From NCBI RefSeq assembly GCF_001540865.1, contig NC_033639.1, positions 3,887,143 to 3,951,142 on the forward strand: a stretch of 64,000 nt of DNA, in the 5' to 3' direction. The notes beneath the pieces are model-generated. The model did no database searches and was not told where the DNA came from. It saw nothing but the letters and a program-made list of their open reading frames with translations. Both the position numbers and the translations under genes were made by a program. The stretch's first letter is position 1. Every line of letters starts with the position of its first letter. Below, piece by piece: positions 13,285 to 24,814 of this stretch. Origin of the DNA: Ananas comosus (Eukaryota; Streptophyta; Magnoliopsida; Poales; Bromeliaceae).

Positions 13285-13619
13285 AAATTTGATGAATATA
13301 TGTGTTAAGAATTCCTATAATAAATTATCGTCAAATAATAAAAGTAGAGTAAAATCGATAATTGACATAAACTTAACTTGAAATGAATGAATGAGAAGTT
13401 TAAGATGTTCATGATAGTTTTCAAGTTTAATTTCTCCAAAGGAATGATTTCAAAACATCACCTTCCTCGAAAAATTTCAAATTTTAAATTCTCAATCACC
13501 TTTCTCGAAAAAGATTTCAAAACAAATTCCAAGCAACAAGAATTATCTAAACATGTAATGCAATAAATAAAAATATGTAGTAAGCACCAATCAACGCGTT
13601 ACACAATAATCAAAACAAA
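13285..13619 (-). other. Spacer next to the pol deletion point
   Basis: AT-rich, non-coding. It lies between the CACTA element and the end of gag, where a complete element would have its whole pol region. Nothing else recognisable. Confidence 0.4.
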
Positions 13620-15604
13620 TCAAGTCTTAAGACAAGGAAAGATATCACCTTTCCGAACCCAAATTTGTCGGATTGTTGGTTGTTTTGGCTTGTTGAGCAC
13701 CATTTGTTTTGACTTTTGATCCACTGTCGACTTTCGTGTTGCATTTGGCTTTGGTTGAACTTTTTGTTGTGGCTTTGACCTTCGATTGATTTGAGGTACT
13801 CGACTTGATTGTTGCTTTTGAATCCGTGGGGGTTGTTGAGTATTGGAAGATGTCAATAAATGTTTAGAAGATACCGATGGAATCTTCTTATTTTTCCTAG
13901 GGCATGTCTTCTTGATGTGTCCCTTGATTCCATATCTAGGGCAAACCTTCTCTTTTAAAAGTGTTGAGACTTTTAAGTTTCGAATTTTGATCCTTCTCAA
14001 CGTGAGTTCGTTCATATCCAACTTCAAGTCTATTTGTTTGACCCAATCTGAGCATATGACCAACTTCTTCGACTCGGAGGAAAATTTTTGAATGTCGGAT
14101 TTGAGTTGATGAACTTGTTTGGTCAAACTTGGTTGGATGCACGAGTTTCTTCGAATTGTTGCTCCAGAAAACCAACCTTCTCTTGATGTGATTTGATCGT
14201 TAACTCCGAGTGGTCTAACTTCTCTTGGAGGACCTTATTATTCTTTAAAATTGATTCTCTTTCCTCCACAAGTGCTTTATAGGTGGTCTTCAACGTTTTG
14301 TTCTCATCCTCAAGCTCCAATAAACACTTTCTTAGCTTTTTGTTATGCTTAGCCATCTTTTTTGATTCAATGAGAAGTTGATTGTATGCGGCGGCTAAGT
14401 CATCGTCGTCTGACTCCTCCTTACTCTCGTCATCATCACTCGACGTCCCATGCAAGGTGGGAGAAACACAAGAGTCAGATACAATAGAGGATAAACAAGC
14501 AACAATAGATGAAGGTAAAGAAGTATCAGTAAACAAAGCAACAGTGTCATTCTTTTCTTAGTCACTTGAGATCGATTCACTAGAAGTAGAATCATCCAAA
14601 GTTCTAGCTTGCAAAGCCTTCTTTTTGTATAATTTTTTAGTGGGACAATCCGTAGAAATATGGTTGTAGCCTTTGCATTTGTAGTATTGAATTTTTTCCT
14701 TCAAAATCATCTTTTTCTTTAGAAGGTTTTGCAAGTTTCTTTTCTTTTGATTTTGAACTCGAAGATCCTTTTGAAAAAGATTTTTGCTTAGAAGATGAAG
14801 CTTTGTTTGCATTGTTCTTATGGGAGTTTCGACAAAATTTCTTCGTGAGAAGCGCTATTTGATATTTGAATTTGGCGATAGAAATGTGTCCGTCGGAATC
14901 CGAGTCCACATCTTCCTACTTTGTCGATTTGAGTGCAATCCCTGTACTTTTAGAAGAAGATTTGGAAGAAGATTGATTAGTAGGAAAAGTTATTTCATAT
15001 GTTTGCAACGCACCTACTAACTCTTCTACTTTTATCTCATCCGGATGCTTAACGGTTTCGATTGCCACAACCTTCGCCCTAAAGCGTTCCGAAAGAGTTC
15101 AAAGAATCTTTCTAACAATTTTAGATTCCGGGATCTTCTCTCCAAAGGTAGCACATGTATTGATTATATTTTGGAGTCTAGTAAAGTAATCGGTAAAAGA
15201 TTCATGCTCCTCCATACGAATAGAATCAAATTGACTTGTCAACATTTGGAGTTTTTGAACTTTTACTAGACTTGTACCCTCATGTGTAACTTGTAAAGTA
15301 TCCCAAATCTCTTTTGTCGTTTCACACGCCAAGATGCGTAAAAACTCGGTTTGTGACAACGCATTAAATAAAACATTTATATCCTTTCAATTGAACGAAG
15401 TAACTCATTTTCGTCTTTCGTCCATTTATTTCTAGGTTTGGGGACGGTAGCATTATCGACGACTTCGGTAGAATGCTTCCATCCGAATTCAATTGATTGC
15501 AACACCCGCTCGTTGATGGCAATAAGAAAAGCTCTCATGCGAACTTTCCAATAGGCATAATTTGTGCCCTCAAAAAGTGGAGGTCGATTAATGTTACCAC
15601 CCAC
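13620..15604 (-). pseudogene. gag of the minus-strand Copia element, broken
   Basis: Starts at 15604 with MGGNINRPPLFEGTNYAYWK, the N terminus of Copia gag (UBN2/retrotran_gag type), continuing in 15099-15359 with ETTKEIWDTLQVTHEGTS and SFTDYFTRLQNIINTCATFG. A zinc-knuckle remnant lies near 14640-14700 (YYKCKGYNHISTDC) with its first Cys replaced by Tyr. A coiled-coil region follows at 14123-14536 (LAAAYNQLLIESKKMAKHNKK and repeats of charged heptads). A second knuckle near 13890-13945 reads CPRYGIKGHIKKTC, with its second Cys replaced by Tyr. The last recognisable block, WVRKGDIFPCL near 13625-13660, is the segment directly before protease in the plus-strand copy. Several frameshifts and stops separate the blocks. 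Gag would form the virus-like particle core. Confidence 0.85.
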
Positions 15605-15633
15605 CCATAATGAAAGTTAAAAATCTAGATCCT

Positions 15634-15645
15634 GCTTTGATACCA
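15634..15645 (-). other. Primer binding site of the minus-strand Copia element
   Basis: In element sense TGGTATCAAAGC, two bases from the 5' LTR end, nearly complementary to the 3' end of initiator methionine tRNA (consensus TGGTATCAGAGC), with one mismatch. Confidence 0.85.
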
Positions 15646-15647
15646 CT

Positions 15648-16882
15648 TGTAAGTTATAAAACCCTAGGATGTATCTAGATAATATCACACCTAGAGGGGT
15701 GTGAATAGGTGTATAGCCCAAAATCGCAAATCTCAATGCAATAAAAAATAAATGCGAAAAATAAAAATAGCACACTGAGATTTATGTGGGAAAACTCCAA
15801 TTTGGAGAAAAACCCACGAGACCAACACGCAAAAAAATAATCCACTAAAAGAAAAGATTACAAGGTGATTACCGACTCCACGGACTCGATCTCTCTTAAC
15901 CCCCTATAGATCTCACGCAAGCCTCCGGGTTGTCCACGCCCCCACGTTCAAATCCATGAACGCCACACTCGTGTTCGAATCCACGAACGCCACTCGAATC
16001 CACGAGCTCACGATCCGAATCCACGAATTGCCTTTGATCACGCCGAATCCACGACGCCGCACATGAAGAGTATTATGTTTTTATGGTGATCCTTTGCTTA
16101 GAGAGTCGTTGAAAAATCAGAGAAATAACTCTAAGCAAAACTTACATCAATTCGACATATAGATATTGAATTCAATACCTTGAATTGAACTAAAAGAGGC
16201 TATTTTGTGGAAAATAGGTTTAGAACGAAAACCTAGCCTTTAGTGTTACTCTTGCATGTATTCTCGTACTTCTCTATAAATTAGAGAACCCCAATAGGTT
16301 ATTTATAGACTTTAGAATCAAATAGAGTCGGATTAGAATCTAAATTATAAAATTTTACATTGAGTACCGGTCCTCAAGAGTTGGTACCGGTACACCAGGA
16401 CGATTCAGAAATTTCCTGAGGCTGAGTACCGGTACGCGGCCGATGTAGTACCGGTATCCGACCGATGCAGTACCGGTACTCGGCTTTGGTACCGGTACGC
16501 AATGCAATTCTCAGAATTGCAGCTCTCGAGTTTTGAGGTACCAATGTGGGGTACCGGTACTCAGTAATAAAACTTAGTTTTTCAATACAGTTTTTGAGGA
16601 ACTGGAAATAGGTACCGGTACACAATATTAAATATTGTTATAATCAATTCAAAAGTATCAAAACCCACTTCTAATCCATATATCATTAGTTTATATAATT
16701 CTAATGTCATAAATAACTATGAATCACCATAAATACATTTGAAAGCTTATCTGAGCATCGTGATTCATCCAGTGAGATGTTTCTGAGTTCTTCGGAATTT
16801 CGGATTCTTCGATCTTCAACAACACAAATCGAACCCTTCAAGACTCTGACTCAAATCACGAAACTTGCGAATACAAAATCCC
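15648..16882 (-). repeat. 5' LTR of the minus-strand Copia element
   Basis: 1235 bp, matching 5461-6701. The GTACCGGTAC palindrome cluster lies at about 16365-16620, which is upstream of the transcribed part in element sense. On its outer side, 16883-16911 repeats sequence that lies inside the left LTR (6719-6750), minus 23 bases including the polypurine tract. Confidence 0.9.
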
Positions 16883-16911
16883 TTCGTGACAAAACTCAAA
16901 AGTACATCACA

Positions 16912-18322
16912 AACCCCAGATCAATCCCCCTTCTCTCCTCTTTAGCTACCTGAGGGGATCAGTCACCGCCGCCGTGGCTGTCGCCGGCTGCCGGAGAAGA
17001 AGAGAAGCCAATCTCTCATTCTCTCTCTCTCTCTCCCCCTCTTTCTTCTCCTCTCCCTCTCCATCCTACGATCCCGAGCCTTAGGACCCTTCCCTCCTAT
17101 CCTCGGCCTCCCACTCAACACCTTCGAGCCCGGTAACGCTCGTCCGGCGTCATCAAGCACCGCCAGTGCTACCGCAGGCCGCCTGCGCCCCCTTGGATAC
17201 CCGCAGGCAGAGAAGAGGCTACTATTTCCTCGCACGGTCACCGCAGTCTTGGGCCTCTTTCGCCGCCTCCCTCCGGTCCCTGAGAATCGCCACTGTTAGC
17301 CCTGCCTCCCTCGAACGCTGCTGTGCAACTCTCGGCCCAGCCTACTTTTGAGCTGGCCGAGCCTCACCGGCCGCTGTCGCTCCTTGCTGCCGCCAAAAGG
17401 AGCCCGAGGCTTCCCTCCCCCTCCGCGGCCGACCTTAGTCGGCGCGCACGCCAGCAGGCCGCCGGCGGCCGGCCAGAGTCACTATTCTCACTGTTATGTA
17501 GCTTAGGGCACGGTTTTCCCCCATTCGCATTTTTTGACAATCCGAAGCACCTTGACCTTCCCGGAAGTGAGCACGGTGATCCTTGTCGCTCGTTGAACAC
17601 CATGCTCACCCCCACTGCAATCGAAGAAGCTCTAGTGTGCGCATAGGACTCGGTAGCTTCCGGGAGCAACCTATTGAAGAAGTTTCTTCGCTGTTTCGAA
17701 GACGCCCTACCATCGATCGCACTCCGAACAGCGAGCATGGCTTGATCTTATCGAGACGAGTCAAATCGACTGGTTAGATGGATCCAGTGCGTTGCGGATC
17801 GGGGTAATGAGCTCGAAACTCACGTTTCATGTATTGTTTTATTTGTATTTAATGCTTTAGTAGGCCAATTACAAATTGTATGAAATGGGGACCCTGCACA
17901 CAGCCTTGGACTGTGTGTAATCACTATTACCGACCTCTTGGCTAATCGTCGAAGGTCCGGGAGCCTTTGCGGAGTTGAAACGGGGTCCCATGGTGTCGTT
18001 TGGCGAAAATTCACCACCAAGCCTTGTTGGTAGGTTACTACCACCACTTTCGAAGTCCAGAGGCGGTAGATGAGCGGCGGAGGGGTTTCAATGCATTTTT
18101 TGGTGAAATCGCCGATAGAACGCGGTTTCGTGCCTCGATAGGTTACCGGCTGTGTGGTTGTCCCAAAAATCATCGCCTAGTTCCATTGGCTGGTTGTTGT
18201 GGTCCCCTCGTGTGTTCGAAGGTGACAGATGAGCGACAAAGGCTTCCGGTGCCCAAATGGACACTGCCGGAAGCCCGATAATGAACGGTGGATTAGCGAC
18301 AACCGAGTTGACTTGGACACTT
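16912..18322 (+). repeat. GC-rich LTR-like sequence, left part of an older split element
   Basis: No intact ORF has recognisable similarity. The sequence is GC-rich with CT tracts near 17010-17060. It stops at the target site of the plus-strand Copia element and resumes at 29668, then again at 37155, ending GGAGTGTGACA at 38082, a typical Gypsy LTR end. I therefore read it as part of an old Gypsy LTR or adjoining leader. Its left edge is cut by the minus-strand Copia element. Confidence 0.4.
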
Positions 18323-18327
18323 GTGTT

Positions 18328-19583
18328 TGTTAAGAATTTTCTAGGTTGGCGGATTTCGTGAAGTCGAATGGAGTCTTGAAGAGTTGATTGCGAAAGTTTG
18401 AAGAGAAGATTCACTTTGAAGAATCAAAGACCTATTCGGAAAGCTCGACACCTCAGGTATGTATGTTAGATCATTTGTGGTGTGTTTAAACTACCTAAAT
18501 ATAAGTTTAGAAGACTTGGATTGCAATAGAAAACACAAACTGAGGTTTTCAATGTGCTGTGACCGGTCCCCTGAGATGAGAGACCTTTTCCCGAGAGTCC
18601 TCTTTGCGTGAAAGACTAATGCAACCAGTCTCCTGATCTGAGGGACCGGTCTCCTGGTGGGTGCACCCGGTCTCTGGCATGAGAGACCGATTTCCGAACG
18701 TTGGGATTTTTGACTCACAGAAAGAGACCGGTCTCTGGCATGAGAGACCGGTTCTCGAATGTTGTGTTTTCTGTCACGCAGTGAGGGACCGGTCTCCCAC
18801 CCAAGGCACCGGTCTCTGACAGACTAGTCTCCTCGAGAGGACCGGTCCCTGAGGACGACACGAGTTTTTAAAATAGACTTTTTGCAATCCTAGTCTACTT
18901 CTAAGTCTTCTAAACCTATAAATAAGCCATGGGGGTCATCATATGAGTTGAGGCTTTGAATTTCTACTGTTCTAAAACCCTAGAAACTTATTTTCACATT
19001 CTTATGATTTTATTCATATAACAAGTTTCATATAATCAACAATTGACTTGATTCTTAAGTTTTAACTCGAGATTTTCTTCGAGAATCAAGTAGATGTTTG
19101 ATTAGAAGGTAAACCCTCATTGCTTATGGGATTTTAAGTCTTAATCATCACAAATCATCAATTCTACAAGCTCTGGAAGGAGGTTCGGCGCGTGGATCTC
19201 GCGTGAAGCCGAGGATTCGGTGGACGCTTCGAGGAGTTTAGGCGTTGACGCGGCAAGGAGTTTCGGCGAGGTCGATTGGAGGATTCCTATCGATCGAGGA
19301 CCGGCGAAGACAATCAACAACGAGAATTCGGTAAATTGAGTCATGTATTTTGGTTAAATCACTTGTACTCAAGTTTTCTTAGTGAATTTTTTTCGTGTGA
19401 TCGGTCCCGTGGGTTTTTTTCACTCCGGATTGGAGTTTTCTCACGTTAAAATCTCGGTGTGCTGTTTTTATTTTCCACTATCTCTTTTATTTACATCGAG
19501 AGTTTTTATTTTTGCCGTTTTACACCTATTCACCCCCTCTAGATGTTATTTATCTTTTAGATCCTCGGGATCCATATCTTTCC
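18328..19583 (+). repeat. 5' LTR of the plus-strand Copia element
   Basis: Starts TGTTAAG; the end reads ATATCTTTCC where the 3' LTR has ATATCTTTCA, so the terminal CA has mutated. A cluster of GAGACCGGTCTC-type palindromes (about 18561-18850) precedes a TATA box CTATAAATA at 18916-18924, so the cluster sits in the promoter part of U3. Confidence 0.92.
18916..18924 (+). promoter_or_regulatory. TATA box of the Copia LTR
   Basis: CTATAAATA about 65 bases after the last ACCGGT palindrome; the 3' LTR has the same motif at 28995-29003 and the related solo LTR has ATATAAATA at 33361-33369. Confidence 0.65.
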
Positions 19584-19585
19584 TG

Positions 19586-19597
19586 TGGTATCAGAGT
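19586..19597 (+). other. Primer binding site of the plus-strand Copia element
   Basis: TGGTATCAGAGT, two bases after the LTR, complementary to the 3' end of initiator methionine tRNA apart from the last base. Confidence 0.9.
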
Positions 19598-19615
19598 GGG
19601 TATAGGTTGTAAATC

Positions 19616-21660
19616 ATGGCCGAGGGCGGTAAATTCAATCGACCCCCTTTCTTCGATGGCACTAATTACGCTTATTGGAAAGTCCGTATGAGGGCATTTC
19701 TTATTGCCATCGACGAGCGGGTATGGCAAGCCATTGAATTCAGGTAAAAATATCCCACCGAAGTTGTCGAGAATGTTACCGGTCCGAAACCTAGAAATAA
19801 ATGGACGAAAGAGGAAACGAACTATCTTCGTTCAACGGAAAGGGTATTAATGCTTTATTTAATGCTTTAAATCAAACTAAATTTTCTCGTGTCTCGGTGT
19901 GTGAAACCGCCAAAGAAATTTGGGACACTTTGCAAGTTACACACAAGGGTACAAGCTTGGTAAAGATTCAAAAATTACAAATGCTTACAAGTAGGTTTGA
20001 TTCTATTCGTATGGAAGAACATGAATCTTTTACCGAGTATTATACTCGTTTGCAAGACATTGTAAACACGTGTGCTAACTTAGGCGAGAAGATTCCAGAC
20101 TCCAAAATTGTTAGAAAAATTTTGAGAACCCTTCCCAAACGGTTTCGTCCTAAGGTTGCGGCCATTGAAACGGTAAAACATCCGGATGAACTTAAAGTAG
20201 AAGAATTAGTTGGTGCTCTTCAAACTTATGAGATAACTTTTCCTTCTAATTCGTCTTCTTCCAAGTCTTCTTCTAAAGCTTCAGGTATGGCCTTAAAATC
20301 AACAAAAGGAGATGACATGACTACTTCATCGGACTCGGAATCAGATCAAATATTGGAGGAGTTTGAAAAACAATTGGCTCTTCTAACAAAGAAGTTCCGT
20401 CGGAACTTTAGAAAGAAGTTTCCTCCAAAGTCTACTTCCTCAAAGTCGAGCAAATCTAAAGGGAGTTCTTCTTCATCTTTCTCTTCTAAGAATAAAAAAT
20501 TCGAAAGCACCTCAAGAGATTTTTTTAAAGAGAAGAAAGTAATGAAGGTCAAATCCAATGCTATAAGTGTAGAGGATTTGCTCATATTGCTTCGGATTGT
20601 CCTAATAAGAAGTCCTTGAAAAAGAAAGCGATGCAAGCCATCACTTGGGATGATTCATCTTCGAATGAGTCTTCTTCAAGTGATGAGGATGTAAACGCTA
20701 CAGCGCTTATTGCACACGATTCTAATTTTATGTGTTTGGCATCCACTTAGTCTATCTCTATATCTCCCTTGCATGAAAAATCTATATCGGAGAACTCATC
20801 GGATGAAGAATCGGATGAAGAAGATATGGTTGCCGCATACCATCAATTGGTTGTCGAGTCGAAGAAGGTGGCAAAGCACAATAAAAAATTGCGGCGTAGA
20901 TTATATGATTTGGAACAAGAGAATACAAGATTAGAGTCGTCGACAAAAAGTCTTGAGCATGAAAAAGAGGGTTTGACTAAGGCTTACAATTCTTTGCTTG
21001 ACAAGTGTGCATTGCTAGAAAAGTAAAAGGAATCATATGAAGAAAATATCAATTTCCTTACCAAGCAATACACGGAAGCTAGAGAAGCAAATATGGAATT
21101 CACCAAGACTATTATCCAACTCAAATCGGATTTAAATCAATTTTCGTCTAGCTCTAGCAAACTTGAGAAGATGCTCGGATGCTCGGACTTGGTCAAACAA
21201 ATAAATTTGGACTTGGATACGAATGGACATATGTTGATCAAGCAATGAAGAAAGATGACGAACATTCGACAAAAGCGGTTCCTAAGCTTTATGGGTAGTT
21301 CGTCCCTCCTAAAAACACTTTGGCTAACAACACTTGTCATCTGTGTGGTGTTTTAGGACATATAAATAAATTTTGCAAACAAAAGGGTAAGAGCTCTACA
21401 ACACCCTTGAATCAAAGAACATCATTAATGCCAACGAAGAATGATCCTAAATCAAAAGGGAAGTCAACTTGGACTCTAAAGAAGGATGATCATAAGAAGA
21501 AACAAACATAGACACCAAAGAAGAATGCTTCGAAATTAAAGGCAAAATAAGCATGGAAACCAAAGGAGGAGGATCTGAAGAAGAACTTAACTCAAATCAT
21601 CGACAAGCCACGATCACCAAAAGCAAGTGAACCGACGCAACCCAAAACACGTAAGGTCTG
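19616..21660 (+). pseudogene. gag of the plus-strand Copia element, broken
   Basis: Particle-core protein gene. The ATG at 19616 opens MAEGGKFNRPPFFDGTNYAY, the start of Copia gag, but a TAA at 19745 ends it after 43 codons. The frame then changes and runs to 20619 with the UBN2-type core (CETAKEIWDTLQVTHKGTSL, SFTEYYTRLQDIVNTC, RTLPKRFRPKVAAIE) and a Ser/Lys-rich linker. A zinc knuckle CYKCRGFAHIASDC lies near 20553-20595 in yet another frame. A coiled coil follows at about 20769-21026 (SDEESDEEDMVAAYHQLVVE then heptads) up to a TAA. A second knuckle CHLCGVLGHINKFC starts at about 21338. Two knuckles and a long coiled coil make this gag longer than most Copia gags, as in SIRE-type elements. 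At least one stop and three frame changes disable it. Confidence 0.9.
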
Positions 21661-24600
21661 GGTGCGCAAAGGTGAACTCTTCCCATGCCTTGTCATTAAC
21701 ACTTCGCTTCATGCTTACGATAATACTTCTTGGTATCTGGATAGTGGTTGTTTCCGTCAAATGACCGGTGATAAAAATTGGTTTACTTCTTTAAATAAAA
21801 TCTCCGGAAGACTTGTTGTTTTTGGAGACGGTCGGTTGTCAAAAATTATCGGAAAAGGAACAGTTACTATCTCAGATGGCCCTACTTTGAATGATATTTT
21901 TATTTTGAGGGGCTTAAATCAAATCTCGTAAGCATAAGCCAATTGTGTGATGATGGGTATTCTGTGAAATTTTCTGATAAAGAATGCAATGTGACTCGCG
22001 ATGATAGTCTTTTCTTAAAAGGCGTTAGATCTCAGAATAATTGTTATGTAGTTTCTAGTGTTTCATCTGAAAAGTATAACCTAGCATCATTAGAGACTGA
22101 AACTTTATAGCATGAACGTCTAGGTCACCTAAACTTTAAGGAACTATCTAAGATATCAAAGAAGGAGATTGTTAGAGGTGTACCTAAGATAGACTTTAAA
22201 GAGAATAGTATGTGTGGGGGTTGTCAACTTGGAAAGCAAACTAGATCCCGCACATAAGAATTTAAACAACGTAGGGACATCTAAACCTTTAGAGTTGTTG
22301 CACATGGACTTGATGGGACCTTCTAGGATTCAAAGTTTGGGTGGCCAACGTTATATATTACTCATTGTTGATAACTTTACTCGTTTTTCGTAGAGTGCTT
22401 TCTTACGTGAAAAAGCAAATACTTTTGACTCTTTTTCTGAGATTTGTCTTCGTTTTATGAATGAGCGTAACGATAAAATTGTACGTATTCGAAGTGATTA
22501 AGGGAGAGAATTCATAAATTCAAAATTTGTTGATTTTTGTGTTTCTAATGGGATTAAACATGAATTCTCGGTTCCTTATATACCACAACAAAACGGAGTG
22601 GTTGAGCGCAAAAATCGGGTTGTACAAGAGATGGCACGTGTTATGCTTTATAGTAAGAAAATTGCTTTACATTTTTTGGCTGAAGCGGTTAACATGACTG
22701 TCTATGTTATCAATTGGATTTATGTGCGTCCGGATACTTTGAATACTCCGTATGAGCTTTGGCTTGGTAGGAAACCTAATATTAAATACTTTCGTGTCTT
22801 CGGGAGTAAGTGTTTTATCCTTCGGGATCGTGAAAATCTTGAAAAATTTGACTCCCGAAGTAACGAGGGGATCTTTCTTGGTTATTCTACTGAAAGTCGT
22901 GCTTATCGTGCGTACAATTTACGAACTAAGACGGTGATAGAATCTATAAATATAAAAGTAGATGAAGCTTCTTTTGTAAGTACTTCTGTGAATGATTCTT
23001 CTAACTCTTTGATGAATAATGATAATGATTCTCCATTTATATTGCTTGTGAATGATGATGTTTCTGCATTTGATAATCCCATTGCATCTCCTGAAATTGT
23101 TGCATCAAATAATTCATCTGAGCCTCAAAGCACCTCATCTGAAATACCTAGTATATCATCTGAGACTACATCCTAGAGAGAATCAAGAGATCATCATTTA
23201 TCGAATGTCATTGGGGATCCTAATGTTGGTGTGCGAACTAGAAGTCAACTTCAATGTGAATTTGCATGCTATGTATCTCTAATTGAGCCAAAGAATATTG
23301 ACGAAGCTCTTCTTGATGAATATTGGATAAATGCTATGCAAGAAGAACTTGGTCAATTTACCCGCAATGATGTATGGGAATTAGTGCCGCGCCCTAAGCA
23401 ACAAAATGTTATTGGTACTAAATGGATTTTTAAAAATAAGAAAAATGAGGATGGTTTAATTGTTCGAAACAAAGCTAGACTTGTTGCTCAAGGTTATTCA
23501 CAAATTGAGGGGATTGATTTTGATGAAACCTTCGCCCTGGTTGCTCGTCTTGAATCTATTCGTATTTTGTTCACGATAGCTTGTCACTTTAAAATTACTC
23601 TTTTTCAAATGGATGTCAAAAGTGCATTTTTGAATGATTTTCTAAAAGAGAAAGTTTATGTGGAACAACCAAAAGGTTTTATAGATTCTAAATTTCCAAA
23701 TCATGTTTTTTGTCTTAAAAAGGCACTTTATGGACTTAAACAAGCACCGCGAGCATGGTATGAATGATTAACAAAATATCTTTTAGAAAAGGGGTACAAC
23801 CAAGGGGGAGCGGATAGAACTCTTTTTGTTAAACACACTAAAAATGACTTTATTGTGGCACAAATTTATGTGGATAACATTGTCTTTGGCACAACTAAAG
23901 ATACTGTTGCGACAGAATTTGCAAAGTTGATGACTAGTGAGTTTGAGATGTCTATGATGGGTGAGCTTTCATATTTCCTTGGTCTTCAAGTTAAACAATC
24001 AAAGGAAGGAATTCATTTGTCTCAAACCAAGTATGCAAAGAAACTGGTTAAAAAATTCGATTTGGATAGAGTAAAGAACTTTGGTACACCGATGGGAACA
24101 AGTAACAAAGGACTTGGACTGAATGTTGAAGAACAAAGTGTGGATGAGAAACAGTATAGAAGCATGATCGGCAGTTTACTGTATTTGACAGCGAGTAGAC
24201 CGGACATTGCTTTTAGTGTGGGAATCTGTGCTCGCTATCAAGCTAATCCAAAAGAAGTTCATTTGAAAGCGGTTAAGAGAATCATACGATATGTTTAAGG
24301 TACAACCGCTTATGGTCTATGATATCCAATGGGGACGTCTTTGGATTTAATTGGCTACTCGGATGCGGATTGGGCCAGTTCTGCGGATGATCGAAAAAGC
24401 ACAAGTGGAGCATGCTTTTATATAGGCCACTGTCTAGTTGCGTGGCATAGTAAAAAATAAAACTGTATTGCACTCTCCACTGCAGAGGCGGAATACATTG
24501 CGGCCGGTAGTTGCTCTACACAATTTATCTGGATGAAAAGCTTATTGAGTGATTATTGGATCTCCTCCACCACTTTTACTATTCTATGTGACAACACGAG

Positions 24601-24814
24601 TGCCATTAATATTTCAAAAAATCCTGTTTTACGTTCACGAACAAAGCATATTGAACTAAGATATCACTTTTTAAGAGAATTGGTTGAATCAAACGTTCTT
24701 CAACTTGAATATATTTCAACCAAAAATCAACTTGCGGATATTTTAACTAAGCCGTTGGATCAAAAACGTTTTCTACATTTAAGAAAGGCTATTGGTATGA
24801 ATCCTTCAAACTAG
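21661..24814 (+). pseudogene. pol of the plus-strand Copia element (PR-INT-RT-RNase H), broken
   Basis: Protease: WYLDSGCFRQMTGDKNWF near 21731, with the catalytic DSG. Integrase: zinc-binding HERLGHLN...CGGCQLGKQ (about 22111-22240), core Asp in LLHMDLMGPS, second Asp in IRSD at about 22490-22498, and Glu in QQNGVVERKNR. RT: KARLVAQGYSQIEGIDFDET, LFQMDVKSAFLN, then YVDNIVFG at about 23867-23890; the family has YVDD, so the second catalytic Asp has become Asn (codon AAC at 23876-23878). RNase H: GYSDADWA, STAEAEYIAAG, CDNTSAINISKNPV, ending ADILTKPLDQ and a stop at 24812-24814. Internal stops lie at 22108-22110, 22391-22393, 22499-22501, 23174-23176, 23765-23767, 24296-24298 and near 24459. 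Protease and integrase also change frame. The copy cannot reverse-transcribe itself. Confidence 0.93.

Larger units (their letters stand above)
5461..16911 (-). mobile_element. SIRE-like Copia retrotransposon, pol-deleted, minus strand
   Basis: LTR copies at 5461-6701 and 15648-16882 bracket a body read on the minus strand: PBS at 15634-15645, broken gag at 13620-15604, an extra ORF relic at 9679-11132, and a polypurine tract (as its complement) at 6702-6714. Protease, integrase, reverse transcriptase and RNase H are absent: the gag end at 13620 is followed by the spacer that in the complete plus-strand copy (18328-29662) lies after pol. Later insertions are a solo Gypsy LTR, a SINE and a CACTA element. 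The right LTR is followed by 29 bases that match the sequence inside the left LTR, so the right edge is not a clean insertion edge and I find no target-site duplication. Lineage (SIRE/Maximus) is inferred from the gag type, the extra 3' ORF and the close relation to the plus-strand copy. Confidence 0.85.

Noticed and set aside
17323..17738. Overlapping frames of 107 and 124 codons in GC-rich sequence
   Set aside because: Long frames are expected by chance at this GC content; no motif on either strand.
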